Positions 16,015-24,830 of a stretch of 64,000 bases of DNA are shown one piece after another. Source of the stretch: Polyangiaceae bacterium (lineage in GTDB: Bacteria > Myxococcota_A > Polyangia > Polyangiales > Polyangiaceae); NCBI GenBank assembly GCA_041389725.1, contig JAWKRG010000016.1, positions 86,615 through 150,614 on the forward strand, written 5' to 3'. The notes below the pieces were generated by a model. The model had not been told where the DNA came from and ran no database searches. It saw only the letters and a list, made by a program, of their open reading frames with translations. How positions within the stretch are numbered: the first letter of the stretch is position 1; every line of letters starts with the position of its first letter. The position numbers and the translations under genes are program-made.

Positions 16015-16716
16015 GTGGGATTCGACGCTCGCATGCGCCTCTTCTTGGTGCTGGCGGCGGTATTCGTCACCTGCCTGCTCGTGGGCGACATCATTGGCGG
16101 CAAGCTGGTGCAGACGACCCTGGGCGGTCAGACCCTGACGCTGACCGTGGGCATGATCCCGTTCCCGGTGACGTTCTTGCTCACGGACTTGCTGAACGAG
16201 TTCTACGGCAAGCGGGCAGCGCGTCTGGTGACGTGGATAGGCTTCGCGATGGCCACCCTGGCCTACGTCTTCATCTTCATCGCGGGGGCAGTGCCCATCG
16301 CACAACTGACACGAGACATGGGTTGGCAGGGCGTGACCGAGGAGTCCTTCAATCGCGTGTTCCTCAGCTCCCAGCGCATGATCGTTGCGTCGCTGACGGC
16401 GTATCTCGTGGCGCAGTTGGTGGACATCTGGGTGTTTCACTTGCTGCGGACGCGCACGGCAGGGCGCTTCTTGTGGCTGCGCGCCACGGGGTCGACCGCC
16501 GTCAGTCAGCTAGTCGACACCGTCGCCATCAACCTGGTGGCCTGGGTCGGCCTGCTGGGTCCCGGGCAGATCGCGAGCATCGTGGTCAGTAGCTACGTCG
16601 TGAAGCTCGTCATCGCCATTGGGCTCACGCCCCTGATCTACGCCGGGCACGGCATCGTGGAGCGCGTGTTCGGCATCGAGCCCGTGGCGGCAATCGCCGC
16701 GGAAACGGCCGAATGA
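16015..16716 (+). CDS. yhhQ: Queuosine precursor transporter, YhhQ/VUT family
   Basis: A 233-aa integral membrane protein starting at GTG 16015 (ATG 16033 possible). About six hydrophobic helices are visible. Family motifs include LVGDIIGGKLVQ in the first helix, PFPVTFLLTDLLNEFYGKRAAR after the second (the DxxNEfyG signature of the VUT family), LVDIWVFHLLR, and SQLVDTVAINLVAW. These proteins import queuosine precursors such as preQ0 or preQ1 through the inner membrane. The gene follows the selenoprotein gene by 39 bp on the same strand, with no room for a preQ1 riboswitch between them. A queG gene is found 34 kb away in this window. Confidence 0.85.
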   Translation: MGFDARMRLFLVLAAVFVTCLLVGDIIGGKLVQTTLGGQTLTLTVGMIPFPVTFLLTDLLNEFYGKRAARLVTWIGFAMATLAYVFIFIAGAVPIAQLTRDMGWQGVTEESFNRVFLSSQRMIVASLTAYLVAQLVDIWVFHLLRTRTAGRFLWLRATGSTAVSQLVDTVAINLVAWVGLLGPGQIASIVVSSYVVKLVIAIGLTPLIYAGHGIVERVFGIEPVAAIAAETAE

Positions 16717-16768
16717 GGCGGGCGGCCTCAAGGAATGGCCGCGAGCAACCGTTCTGCAGCACAGAGCA

Positions 16769-17818
16769 GTGGTGGCCTCCCTGTTTCAAGATCTGCCCCG
16801 TTTGTCGAGCGCGCCCCCGATCTCCGAGCGTGAACCGAGGGTCTTGGCCGTGGTGCCACACACGGAGCGCCAGGAGTTCCTCGAGCAGGCACTGGCGGAC
16901 CAGGGCTTCGACCTGTTCCTGGTCAGCGAAGCCGACGAGGTGATTCGCCTGAGTGCCGAGTATGAACCCGACCTGGTGCTGCTCGATGTCGAACAGAGAG
17001 AGATGAGCGGTTTGGAAGTCTGTGGGGACCTCAAGGCGCAGGAAGGACGAGGCACGGTGCCCGTCATGCTGCTCAGCTTCAGCCCCGCGGACGAGGCCTT
17101 GATCGCCCATGGGCTGTTGGCAGGGGCCGACGACTTCATCGCGGACGCCGCGCGGCTTCAGGAACTCAGAGCACGCGTGCGGGTGCAACTGCGCCACAAG
17201 CGCCACCTGGACACGCTGCAGCGAGTGCGCTCCGAGCGTGATCTGCTCAAGCGCGACGCCCACGTCGATCCCCTGACCGGGCTGTCGAATCGCCGGGCTT
17301 TGGAGCGGGGCGCTCAGGATCGCGTCGATGCGCGCGAGCGCTTCGGCGTGTTGTTCATCGACGCCGATCACTTCAAGGCGGTCAACGACCGTTTCGGGCA
17401 CCAAGTCGGGGACCGAGTGCTGGTAGCCATCGCCGATGTGCTCAAGGCGGGACTGCGGCCGGGGGACTCCGTAGGCCGCTATGGTGGTGAGGAGTTCGTG
17501 GTGTTGGTTGCCGGTGCCGGACCCGAGGCTGCGCGGCTCGTGGCCGAGCGATTGCGTCGGTCCGTCGAGAAGCTCGTGCCTCCCGCAGGCGTCGAGGGCG
17601 TCACGGTGAGTATCGGCACCGCTGTCTTCGATCCGCGCGACGAGGGCGACACGGCTCAGGCGGCAATGCGGCGCGCCGACGTGGCGCTATATGCCTCCAA
17701 AGCCGGAGGACGGAACTGCGTCACGATGTACTCGCCGGCCCAAGAAACCCCGCGGTCATCGCGCCAACCTCAGCGCTCGGCACGAGTGCCGGGCCAGATC
17801 TCGGGAGGGACGCGATGA
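16769..17818 (+). CDS. Response regulator with GGDEF domain (diguanylate cyclase)
   Basis: A 349-aa protein. Residues ~23-145 form a receiver domain with phospho-acceptor candidate D73 (LVLLDVEQREMSGLEV) and VMLLSFSPADEAL. A coiled linker (RHKRHLDTLQRVRSERDLLKR) leads to a GGDEF domain beginning DPLTGLSNRRALERG. The active site is GGEEF, and five residues upstream is an RxxD inhibitory site (RPGDSVGRYGGEEF), so product inhibition by c-di-GMP is expected. IDADHFKAVNDRFGHQVGD provides the nucleotide-binding residues. The stop overlaps the next ATG (ATGA), coupling it to an HDOD protein. It makes cyclic di-GMP in the cytoplasm. Confidence 0.92.
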   Translation: MVASLFQDLPRLSSAPPISEREPRVLAVVPHTERQEFLEQALADQGFDLFLVSEADEVIRLSAEYEPDLVLLDVEQREMSGLEVCGDLKAQEGRGTVPVMLLSFSPADEALIAHGLLAGADDFIADAARLQELRARVRVQLRHKRHLDTLQRVRSERDLLKRDAHVDPLTGLSNRRALERGAQDRVDARERFGVLFIDADHFKAVNDRFGHQVGDRVLVAIADVLKAGLRPGDSVGRYGGEEFVVLVAGAGPEAARLVAERLRRSVEKLVPPAGVEGVTVSIGTAVFDPRDEGDTAQAAMRRADVALYASKAGGRNCVTMYSPAQETPRSSRQPQRSARVPGQISGGTR

Positions 17819-18666
17819 GTGAATCCGTTGCGGTCCAAGAGGCGGTGGCCACAGCGCAACCGACGCCGATGACGGACCTGGAGCGCGAGCTCTTGCGCCG
17901 GTTGGAGACGGGGCGAACCGCACTTCCCGTCTTGCCGCAGGTCGCCACCATGGCGGTGAAGCTAGCGGGGGATCCCGCTGCCAACGTGGAGGAGCTGGCC
18001 AAGCTGGTCGATACGGACCCGCCCATCGCGGCGCGCTTCCTCTCGGTTGCGAACAGCGCCGCGTACTGGCGGGGTTTCAACACGTCGAACACTCAGGCGG
18101 CCATCGTGCGGCTTGGCCTGGCCCGCACCCGCGACTTGCTGTTCCAGGTCGTGTACGCCAACACCACGCGCGGTCTCAAACGCTATCAGAGCCAGGTGCG
18201 TGCCTCTTTCGAGCGGAGCGTGCGGTGCGCCGTTGCGTCCCGCGTGGTCGCCAGCACCCTGGGGCTGCCGCAGGAGATGGACTACATGTGTGGCCTGCTT
18301 CACGACATTGGTGAGTCGCGGCTGTATCGGATCTTGGACTCCATGTCGCCGCAGCCAAAGAACCGCGCAGAAGTGGAACGCCTGGTTCAGGCCTACCACT
18401 GTCGCGCCGGAGCCGAGGTCGCCATGGCCTGGCGCCTGCCTGCAGAGATCGTCGACGCGTGCGCCGCTCACCATGATCCGGAGGCGGCCGCGTCGTCGCA
18501 TGTGCGCATGGTGATGCTCGCCGACGTCGTCATCGACGCCCTGACCGCGCCCCAACGCGCGCGTTTCGAGGCCTTGGGGGTGGACGAAGGAACGGAGCTG
18601 ATGCTGATGGAGAACTTCCGCCGCGAGGAGCGCTCCAGTGTTCGCGCCGCAGTGGTAAGGACTTGA
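17815..18666 (+). CDS. HDOD domain protein
   Basis: A 283-aa cytoplasmic protein. After a short N-terminal tail, an HDOD domain runs from about residue 35 to 240: LPVLPQVATMAVKLAGDP, DPPIAARFLSVANSAAYW, IVRLGLARTRDLLF, and a histidine-containing segment MCGLLHDIGESRLY with YHCRAGAEVAMAWRLPAEIV. The HD metal site is incomplete as in other HDOD proteins, which are considered regulatory rather than phosphohydrolases. The start codon lies inside the stop of the GGDEF regulator, so the pair acts together, probably in c-di-GMP-linked control. Confidence 0.9.
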   Translation: MSESVAVQEAVATAQPTPMTDLERELLRRLETGRTALPVLPQVATMAVKLAGDPAANVEELAKLVDTDPPIAARFLSVANSAAYWRGFNTSNTQAAIVRLGLARTRDLLFQVVYANTTRGLKRYQSQVRASFERSVRCAVASRVVASTLGLPQEMDYMCGLLHDIGESRLYRILDSMSPQPKNRAEVERLVQAYHCRAGAEVAMAWRLPAEIVDACAAHHDPEAAASSHVRMVMLADVVIDALTAPQRARFEALGVDEGTELMLMENFRREERSSVRAAVVRT

Positions 18667-18779
18667 TTTAGCTCGGGATTATCAGGAAGCCCATCCGCGC
18701 CAGGCTCGGTGGCCGGCGCGGAGAGGGCTGCGCCGCGGCTGATTCGCCCGCCAGGCCCTGCGTTTGGTAGGCTTCTGGG

Positions 18780-20324
18780 ATGGGCGAGGTGACCGAACCC
18801 CAGAACGAGGTGAAGGTCATTGGGCGTTACGCCCTGCACGCCCAAATCGCGCGCGGTGGCATGGCCACCGTGCACTTGGGCCGCCTGATCGGTCAAGCCG
18901 GGTTCTCGCGCACCGTAGCCATCAAGCGTCTGCATCCCTATCTGGCCCAGGATCCCGAGTTCGTGTCGATGCTGATCGACGAGGCGCGCCTTGCAGCTCG
19001 CATCCGCCACCCCAACGTCGTGGTCACCCTGGACGTCGTGGCGCTGGAGGGTGAACTGCTCGTGGTGATGGAGTACGTCCATGGCGAGGCGCTATCCCGC
19101 CTGCTGCGGGCTGCCGTCCGGAAAGGGGAGCAGGTTCCTCCCCGCATCGCCTCGGCGATTCTGTCCCAAGGGCTCTACGGGCTGCACGCCGCTCACGAGG
19201 CGACTGACGAGCGCGGCGAGCCCCTCAACATCGTGCATCGCGACGTCTCGCCGCAGAACTTGGTAGTGGGTAGCGATGGCGCCACCCGCGTAGTCGACTT
19301 TGGCGTTGCCAAGGCCGCGGGGCGACTGCAAGAGACGCGTGAGGGGCAACTCAAAGGCAAGATCCGCTACATGGCACCGGAGCAGTTGCGCCGCGGGCCG
19401 GTGGATCGACGCGCCGACATCTATGCTGCTGGCGTCGTCGCCTGGGAGTGCCTCACTGGAAGGCGGCTGTTCGATGCCGAGAACGAGTGGCAGATCGCGA
19501 CCACGATCATGGAGGGAGTGAACGAGCCACCTTCGGCGTACGGGCGCGAAGTGAGCGCGGAGCTGGACGCGGTGATCCTGCGCGCTCTAGCGGTCTCCCC
19601 GGACGAGCGCTTCGGGACCGCCTTCGAAATGGCCGAAGCCCTGGAAGACGCGGTTCCACCGGCGACGCCGCGAGAGGTTGCCCGCTGGGTGCAGGAGATC
19701 GCGAAGGAGGCGCTCACGACTCGGGCCGCGAAACTCAAGGCCATCGAGGGACTGAGCGCGGACCTGACGTTGCCCGTGGGGGAGGGCAGCGAACCGTCCT
19801 ACCCGTTCACTCCGGATTCGCTCTCGCTGTCCTCGAAACCGGCTCTCCCGCGTGCCGACGAGGAAACAGGTACTCGCGCGACCGAGGCGTCGGTCATCAG
19901 CATGGACGAAGGCTTGGAAGCGACGCACGCCAAGCGGCGCCGGCTGCAGCTGATTGCGGGTTCCGTCGCCCTCGCCGTGTTGCTCCTGAGTCTGGTGGTC
20001 GTGCTCGTTGGCCGCGGATCTGCGGATGAGGGGCCGTCGGCCGCGGATTCGCGCGTGCCCTCACCGCCACCCTCAGCCAAGCCCTCCGCCAGCGTCGTGG
20101 CCGAGGCGGTTCCGCCCGCGCCTGCTTCGGCACCCGCGCCGCCCTCCGCCGCTCCCGAGCCGAGTGCGGCAGTTGCTCCGCGCGCCGATAAAACGGTGCC
20201 AAAGCCGACGGGGAAGGGAAAACTTGCGCCGTGGCCGGAAAAGACGCAAAAACCGGCGTCGTGCAATCCGCCGTTCTACTACGACGCCAAGGGCGTGAAG
20301 GTGCTCAAGCCCGAGTGCTTCTGA
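18780..20324 (+). CDS. Hanks-type Ser/Thr protein kinase, single-pass membrane
   Basis: A 514-aa protein. Kinase domain residues ~15-285: glycine loop IARGGMATVHLG, K49 in VAIKRLH, catalytic loop HRDVSPQN (D155, N160), DFGVAKA (D173) and IRYMAPEQ. HRDVSPQN is the variant common in myxobacterial kinases and should be active. A transmembrane helix follows near residues 388-411 (SVALAVLLLSLVVVLVG). The outer part is Pro/Ala-rich and ends in a Cys-containing tail (SCNPPFYYDAKGVKVLKPEC) that resembles the end of the kinase at 25816-27282. The last codons overlap the start of the next gene, indicating coupling. Confidence 0.92.
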   Translation: MGEVTEPQNEVKVIGRYALHAQIARGGMATVHLGRLIGQAGFSRTVAIKRLHPYLAQDPEFVSMLIDEARLAARIRHPNVVVTLDVVALEGELLVVMEYVHGEALSRLLRAAVRKGEQVPPRIASAILSQGLYGLHAAHEATDERGEPLNIVHRDVSPQNLVVGSDGATRVVDFGVAKAAGRLQETREGQLKGKIRYMAPEQLRRGPVDRRADIYAAGVVAWECLTGRRLFDAENEWQIATTIMEGVNEPPSAYGREVSAELDAVILRALAVSPDERFGTAFEMAEALEDAVPPATPREVARWVQEIAKEALTTRAAKLKAIEGLSADLTLPVGEGSEPSYPFTPDSLSLSSKPALPRADEETGTRATEASVISMDEGLEATHAKRRRLQLIAGSVALAVLLLSLVVVLVGRGSADEGPSAADSRVPSPPPSAKPSASVVAEAVPPAPASAPAPPSAAPEPSAAVAPRADKTVPKPTGKGKLAPWPEKTQKPASCNPPFYYDAKGVKVLKPECF

Positions 20325-21166
20325 ACACTGGGCGATTCGCGGCTCTGGCCGGCGTGTTGCTCCTGTCTGGCCAAGCCCACGCCCAGGCCGACACCGCGAA
20401 GTGCATCGAGGCTCACTCCCAGTCGCAGAAGCTCCGGGCGGACGGCAAGCTGCGCGCCGCACGCGAGCAGTTGCTGATCTGTGCGCAGTCGAGCTGCCCC
20501 CAGATCGCGCGGAACGATTGCACTGGCTGGTTGGGGGAGGTCGAAAAAGAGGTTCCATCGATCGTATTTCGGGCGCGCACCGGCGACGGCAACGATGCGG
20601 TCGAGGTGCGAGTGCTGATGGATGGCGAGGAACTCGCGAAGCGTCTCGATGGACGCGCCGTGTCCGTCGAACCGGGCCCGCATCAGTTTCGCTTCGAGCT
20701 CGCGGGCCATCCCGCCGTGGAGCGCCAGCTGGTGATCATCGTCGGCGAGCGCAATCGCGCCATCACCATTGATTTCGAACCCGCGGGCACGACCCCGCAA
20801 CCAGAACCGAAGCCCGACACGCAGCCCGAACCCGAGACCGCGACCGGGGGTGGCATTCCCACGGCTACCTGGATCTTTGGCGGGATCGGAGTCGCGGGGC
20901 TGGCAGGGTTCACCTACTTCAGTCTGAAAGGTCGCTCCGACGAAGACGATCTGTCGTCGTGCAAGCCCAACTGCACCGACGACGCCGTTTCGGACGTCGA
21001 ACGCACGTATTTGTTCGGGGACATCTCCCTGGCGGTTGGCGTGGTCAGCTTGGGAGCGGCGACGTACTTCCTGCTCACCGATGAGCCAAACAAGAAGCCG
21101 AGTACGACGGGGTACCTGGCGCCGACCCTTGGCGGCGCGCAACTCGGGGTCGTGGGCAGCTTCTGA
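20315..21166 (+). CDS. Secreted or periplasmic protein with C-terminal membrane segments, kinase-coupled
   Basis: A 283-aa protein from GTG 20315, which begins the signal peptide LNTGRFAALAGVLLLSGQAHAQ and overlaps the kinase stop by 10 bp. Residues ~25-75 resemble a compact helical unit with four cysteines (AKCIEAHSQSQKLRADGKL, LLICAQSSCPQIARNDCTGW). A beta-rich PEGA-like segment follows (VRVLMDGEELAKRLDGRAVS, then EPGPHQFRFELAGH). After a Pro/Glu linker two hydrophobic segments appear (WIFGGIGVAGLAGFTYFSL and DISLAVGVVSLGAATYFLL). The layout matches the PEGA-type proteins that sit beside myxobacterial kinases; a role at the envelope with the kinase at 18780 is inferred. Confidence 0.75.
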   Translation: MLLNTGRFAALAGVLLLSGQAHAQADTAKCIEAHSQSQKLRADGKLRAAREQLLICAQSSCPQIARNDCTGWLGEVEKEVPSIVFRARTGDGNDAVEVRVLMDGEELAKRLDGRAVSVEPGPHQFRFELAGHPAVERQLVIIVGERNRAITIDFEPAGTTPQPEPKPDTQPEPETATGGGIPTATWIFGGIGVAGLAGFTYFSLKGRSDEDDLSSCKPNCTDDAVSDVERTYLFGDISLAVGVVSLGAATYFLLTDEPNKKPSTTGYLAPTLGGAQLGVVGSF

Positions 21167-21280
21167 GCCAGCGCCGACAACCAAATCAGATTCGGAATTG
21201 GGCCGTGCACGCCGTGTAGGTGTCTGTGGCATGCATTCGTCGTTGCGACGCAATCCCGCTGGCGGCACAGTGTGCACGCG

Positions 21281-23587
21281 ATGCGGCGACTGGGAGCTTT
21301 CGTAGTCTGTGGTTTGTTGTTGGCCTGCGGTGAGGACGAACCCTTCCTGACGGGTCAACCCTTGGGCGGCAGTGGAGGGGACGCAGGCGCCGCGGGCAGC
21401 GGTGGCTCGACGAGTGCACCCTTCGCGGTGCGCGAGAGTGTCGAACAGCTGCACGTCACCCACACCGAGCCTGGAACGAAGCTCGAGCTCGTGGACAGCG
21501 GTGGCAGCGTGGTGCAGAGCGGAACGACGGACGCGCTTGGTAGTCTTGTCTTTCGTCAAGTCGCGCCGGGGTCGGGCTACGAGGTGCGCGAGGCGAGTGC
21601 ACCTGACCAGCGCGTAGACGGGCTGACAGTGATGAGCATCGCGGGCAGCAAGCCGCCGCAGAGCTTCTACGACGAGCAGAAGCTGGTCGCGGGGGTGAAC
21701 TACATCACGGTGCGAGACGGCACGACCCTCGCGGCCTACGTCACGCTTCCCGGCCCTCCCGAGAAGGGGCCGTATCCAACCGTGGTCAACTACTCGGGCT
21801 ACTCGCCGGCGAAACCGGGTGAGCCGATTGGGGACTTCCAGTCTCTGTGCGGCAACTTGCCGGTGCTGTGCGATGCGCCGAACGATCCCAGCGCGCTGAT
21901 TGCGGCGCTGATGGGATACGCCACCGTCGGCGTCAACATGCGGGGAACGGGCTGCTCCGGCGGCGCCTACGACTTCTTCGAACCACTGCAGAAGCTCGAT
22001 GGCTATGACGTGATCGAGGTGGTTGCCGCCCAGGACTGGGCTCTTCACCACAAGGTGGGCATGACCGGGCTCTCCTATCCGGGGATCTCGCAGCTGTTCG
22101 TGGCACGGGAGAAGCCGCCGGGTCTCGCAGCGATCACGCCGCTGTCGGTGATCGGGAACACGCTGACGACGCTGGCGCCCGGCGGCATCTTGAACGACGG
22201 CTTCGCGCTGATCTGGGCGCAGCAAGTGCTCGACAAGGCCAGCGCCTACGCCCAGGGCTGGGAGCAAGCACGCGTCGACGATGGCGACGACGTCTGCAAA
22301 GAAAACCAACTGCTGCACGAGCAGAAGGTGGACATCATTCAGAAGGCTCGGGACAACCCGTTCTACACGCCTGAGGTCGTCGACCCGATCAACCCGACGG
22401 ATTTCGTTGGCGAGATCGAGGTGCCGGTGTTCCTCGCTTGCAGCTTCCAGGACGAGCAAACCGGTCCGTATTTCTTCTCCCTTCTCGATCGCTTCGACAA
22501 GGCGTCTACCCGCAAACTGACGGTCTACAACGGGATCCACCCCGATGGGTTCGCACCGCAGGTGTTGATCGAGTGGTCGGCATTCCTGGATCTGTACGTG
22601 AAACAGGCCGTGCCTTCGGTTCCCACTTCGGTGCGCACACTGAGCCCGCTCCTGTTCAACGAGATCTTCAAGACGCAGATCTCGCTGCCTGACGATCGCT
22701 TCTCGAGCTTCACCAGTCATGCGGACGCGCTGGCGGCCTACGAGGCCGAGCCAGACGTGAAGGTGATCTTCGAGAACGGCGCGGGCACGCCCGTCGGGGC
22801 GCCGATCGGTACCTTCGAACACTCCCTGGCAGCCTGGCCGCCTCCGACCACCGCGGTTCGCTACTATTTGCAGCCAGACGGAAGCTTGGCGCTTGCGGCG
22901 CCCACGGACGCCTTTGCCGCCAGTACCTTCGAGCTGGATCCGGAAGCGGGACAGCGGGGCATCTTGGCACCTGGCGGCCAACTCTGGGATCCCTTGCCGA
23001 ACTACGCCTGGCCGGAACTCGCGGCTGGCAAGGCCGTGGTGTTCGACTCGGCCGCGCTGACCGAGGACCAGGTCATGCTCGGCTCCGCGAGCGTGGATTT
23101 GCATTTGCGGGCGGATGTCGACGACGCGGACCTCGAGGTGAACTTGAGCGAGATCCGCGAAGACGGACAGGAGATGTACGTGCAGAGCGGCTGGTTGCGC
23201 GCCAGTCATCGCAAGCTTGCTGCCGCGTCCACGGAGCTATGGCCGGAGCACTCCTACGCGAAGACCGACAACGTTGCCTTGGTTCCCGGGCAGTGGGAGT
23301 CCGTGCGGGTCGGGATCCCTGCCTTTGCCCACGTGTTCCGTAAGGGATCGAAGATCCGCATTTCCGTGGACACCCCGGGGGACAGCCGAGCGGAGTGGCG
23401 TTTCGAACTCAAAGCGTTTGCAGGTGGGGCCCATTACGACATCGGTCACGACGCGGCCCGGCCCTCGAGCATCGTCCTGCCCGTCGTGAACATTCCCGTG
23501 ACCACGCCGCAGCCGGCGTGTCCGTCCTTGCGCGGGCAGCCCTGTCGGCCCTATGTCAGCTACAGCAACGTCCCGGCCACGCCCTGA
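21281..23587 (+). CDS. CocE/NonD family (S15) serine hydrolase lipoprotein
   Basis: A 768-aa protein from ATG 21281. The signal MRRLGAFVVCGLLLACGED has a lipobox and is followed by a short Gly/Ser linker. An N-terminal Ig-like segment (~45-125) precedes the alpha/beta hydrolase domain of the X-Pro dipeptidyl-peptidase S15 / cocaine esterase type: VRDGTTLAAYVTLPGP, VNMRGTGCSGGAYDFF, and the nucleophile elbow GLSYPGIS, a typical GxSYxG. A histidine near NGIHPDGFA may complete the triad. The last ~200 residues form the jelly-roll domain seen in this family (LHLRADVDDADLEVNLSEI). It should cleave an ester, amide or Xaa-Pro peptide outside the cytoplasm; the substrate is unknown. Confidence 0.85.
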   Translation: MRRLGAFVVCGLLLACGEDEPFLTGQPLGGSGGDAGAAGSGGSTSAPFAVRESVEQLHVTHTEPGTKLELVDSGGSVVQSGTTDALGSLVFRQVAPGSGYEVREASAPDQRVDGLTVMSIAGSKPPQSFYDEQKLVAGVNYITVRDGTTLAAYVTLPGPPEKGPYPTVVNYSGYSPAKPGEPIGDFQSLCGNLPVLCDAPNDPSALIAALMGYATVGVNMRGTGCSGGAYDFFEPLQKLDGYDVIEVVAAQDWALHHKVGMTGLSYPGISQLFVAREKPPGLAAITPLSVIGNTLTTLAPGGILNDGFALIWAQQVLDKASAYAQGWEQARVDDGDDVCKENQLLHEQKVDIIQKARDNPFYTPEVVDPINPTDFVGEIEVPVFLACSFQDEQTGPYFFSLLDRFDKASTRKLTVYNGIHPDGFAPQVLIEWSAFLDLYVKQAVPSVPTSVRTLSPLLFNEIFKTQISLPDDRFSSFTSHADALAAYEAEPDVKVIFENGAGTPVGAPIGTFEHSLAAWPPPTTAVRYYLQPDGSLALAAPTDAFAASTFELDPEAGQRGILAPGGQLWDPLPNYAWPELAAGKAVVFDSAALTEDQVMLGSASVDLHLRADVDDADLEVNLSEIREDGQEMYVQSGWLRASHRKLAAASTELWPEHSYAKTDNVALVPGQWESVRVGIPAFAHVFRKGSKIRISVDTPGDSRAEWRFELKAFAGGAHYDIGHDAARPSSIVLPVVNIPVTTPQPACPSLRGQPCRPYVSYSNVPATP

Positions 23588-23612
23588 GGCGCGGCGTGCT
23601 AGCTAGGTCCCC

Positions 23613-24302
23613 ATGGCAAGCTTGTTTCTGAAGCAACTCCTGGTGGGGCGTGACCTGGCCCAAGGCGACGCGGTCGCCGAAGGCATGCAGAACTTCGTGT
23701 ACCTGGTGGGGGATGCGGACACCCGACAGTGCTTGGTGATCGACCCCGCCTGGGACGTGGCCGGACTGGTGCAACTGGTGCGTGAACAGGAGTTCGAGTT
23801 GGTCGGCGCCCTGGCCACTCACTATCACCCCGACCACATTGGGGGCTCGATGTTCGGCTTCAGCGTGCAGGGGCTCGCCCGGCTGCTCGAACTCGCGCCT
23901 TGTCCAGTGCACGCTCACCGGTTGGAAGCGGACGGCATCGTCAAGGTCACCGGACTCTCCAAAAACGATATCGTGCCTCACGATTCCGGCGACACCATCC
24001 AAGTGGGCGACGTCGAGGTGAAGCTCTTGCACACGCCTGGCCATACGCCGGGCTCCTCGTGCTTTCGCGTGAAGGACGCGCTGCTCGCGGGCGACACGCT
24101 GTTTCTCCAGGGTTGCGGACGCGTGGACTTGCCCGGCGGAGATCCCGAGGAAATGCGTCGCACCTTGACGCAGCGCCTCGCGCCCCTCGCGGACGAGATC
24201 GTGCTCTACCCGGGACACGCCTACGGAGGCGAAAGCGCTCCCCTCGGCGACGTACGTCGATTCAACCCCTACTTCCCGCCGCCCGCGCCAAGCAGCGACT
24301 GA
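23613..24302 (+). CDS. Metallo-beta-lactamase-fold hydrolase (glyoxalase II-like)
   Basis: A 229-aa cytoplasmic protein from ATG 23613. Metal ligands of the MBL fold are visible: THYHPDHIGG (HxHxDH), HTPGHTPGSSCF with the third-ligand histidine, AGDTLF with the bridging aspartate, and a terminal H in YPGHAYGG. The pattern suits hydroxyacylglutathione-hydrolase-like enzymes that cleave thioesters. It starts 25 bp after the CocE-type hydrolase and is followed after 12 bp by a small lipoprotein gene, so the three may form an operon. Confidence 0.88.
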   Translation: MASLFLKQLLVGRDLAQGDAVAEGMQNFVYLVGDADTRQCLVIDPAWDVAGLVQLVREQEFELVGALATHYHPDHIGGSMFGFSVQGLARLLELAPCPVHAHRLEADGIVKVTGLSKNDIVPHDSGDTIQVGDVEVKLLHTPGHTPGSSCFRVKDALLAGDTLFLQGCGRVDLPGGDPEEMRRTLTQRLAPLADEIVLYPGHAYGGESAPLGDVRRFNPYFPPPAPSSD

Positions 24303-24314
24303 GGTCGCCGTGGC

Positions 24315-24773
24315 ATGAGCGTTCCGAGCACGTTCTGCCGCGCCGCGATCACGTGCTGCGCGTTGGGCCTCTCCGTGAGTTGCGCGACAAAAGCGGCGGC
24401 GCCGGTGCGTGATGTCGTCGTCCCCGGCGCCTCCGGCTCAGCGCATGAACCAGGGGAGAATGACGACTCGGCCGTCGAAGCACCGGTCAGGCCGCAAGAG
24501 TCCAAAGCGACGGACTGCGAGCGCAAGCTAGGTCAGTGGGTGGATCGGATAGGAGATCGTGATCGCGTCGTTCGGCCCACGGAGGTATGCCACGCACCCT
24601 GTCGTAAGAGCGTGCGCCTCGAAGTCCATTCCCCGCCGCTCGCTGACTTGCCGGCAGGGTTGTCGCGCGCGCAGCAAGAGGCGACGGCCCTCGGTATCGA
24701 AATCACCGAGTGGGAGCCCCAGGAAGACGGTAGCATTCGTTTCGGGGTGGTGTGCTTCGACCAGGAACAGTGA
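24315..24773 (+). CDS. Small hypothetical lipoprotein
   Basis: A 152-aa protein. The signal AAITCCALGLSVSCATK has a lipobox-like VSC near residue 23. A low-complexity acidic linker follows to about residue 65. The remaining ~85 residues contain two cysteines (CHAPCRKSVRLEV) and a terminal VVCFDQEQ. No known domain was recognised. It is the last gene of the plus-strand run that begins at 21281. Confidence 0.6.
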   Translation: MSVPSTFCRAAITCCALGLSVSCATKAAAPVRDVVVPGASGSAHEPGENDDSAVEAPVRPQESKATDCERKLGQWVDRIGDRDRVVRPTEVCHAPCRKSVRLEVHSPPLADLPAGLSRAQQEATALGIEITEWEPQEDGSIRFGVVCFDQEQ

Positions 24774-24811
24774 AGCTACCAGCTGGCGGAGGCCTGCGCT
24801 CACCTGCGGAA

Positions 24812-24826
24812 CCGGGCACTGCCCGG
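24812..24826. terminator. Candidate hairpin between convergent genes
   Basis: CCGGGC-ACT-GCCCGG is a perfect 6-bp stem in the 57-bp gap between two convergent genes. It lacks a T-tract on either strand, so a role in termination is only suggested by its position. Confidence 0.3.
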
Positions 24827-24830
24827 GCTC

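Noticed and set aside
20279..23209. 976-codon open frame on the minus strand opposite the CocE-type hydrolase
   Set aside because: It is a GC-driven shadow frame: composition is arginine/histidine/glutamine-rich and domain-free, while the opposite strand carries a full S15 hydrolase with a lipobox and catalytic motif.
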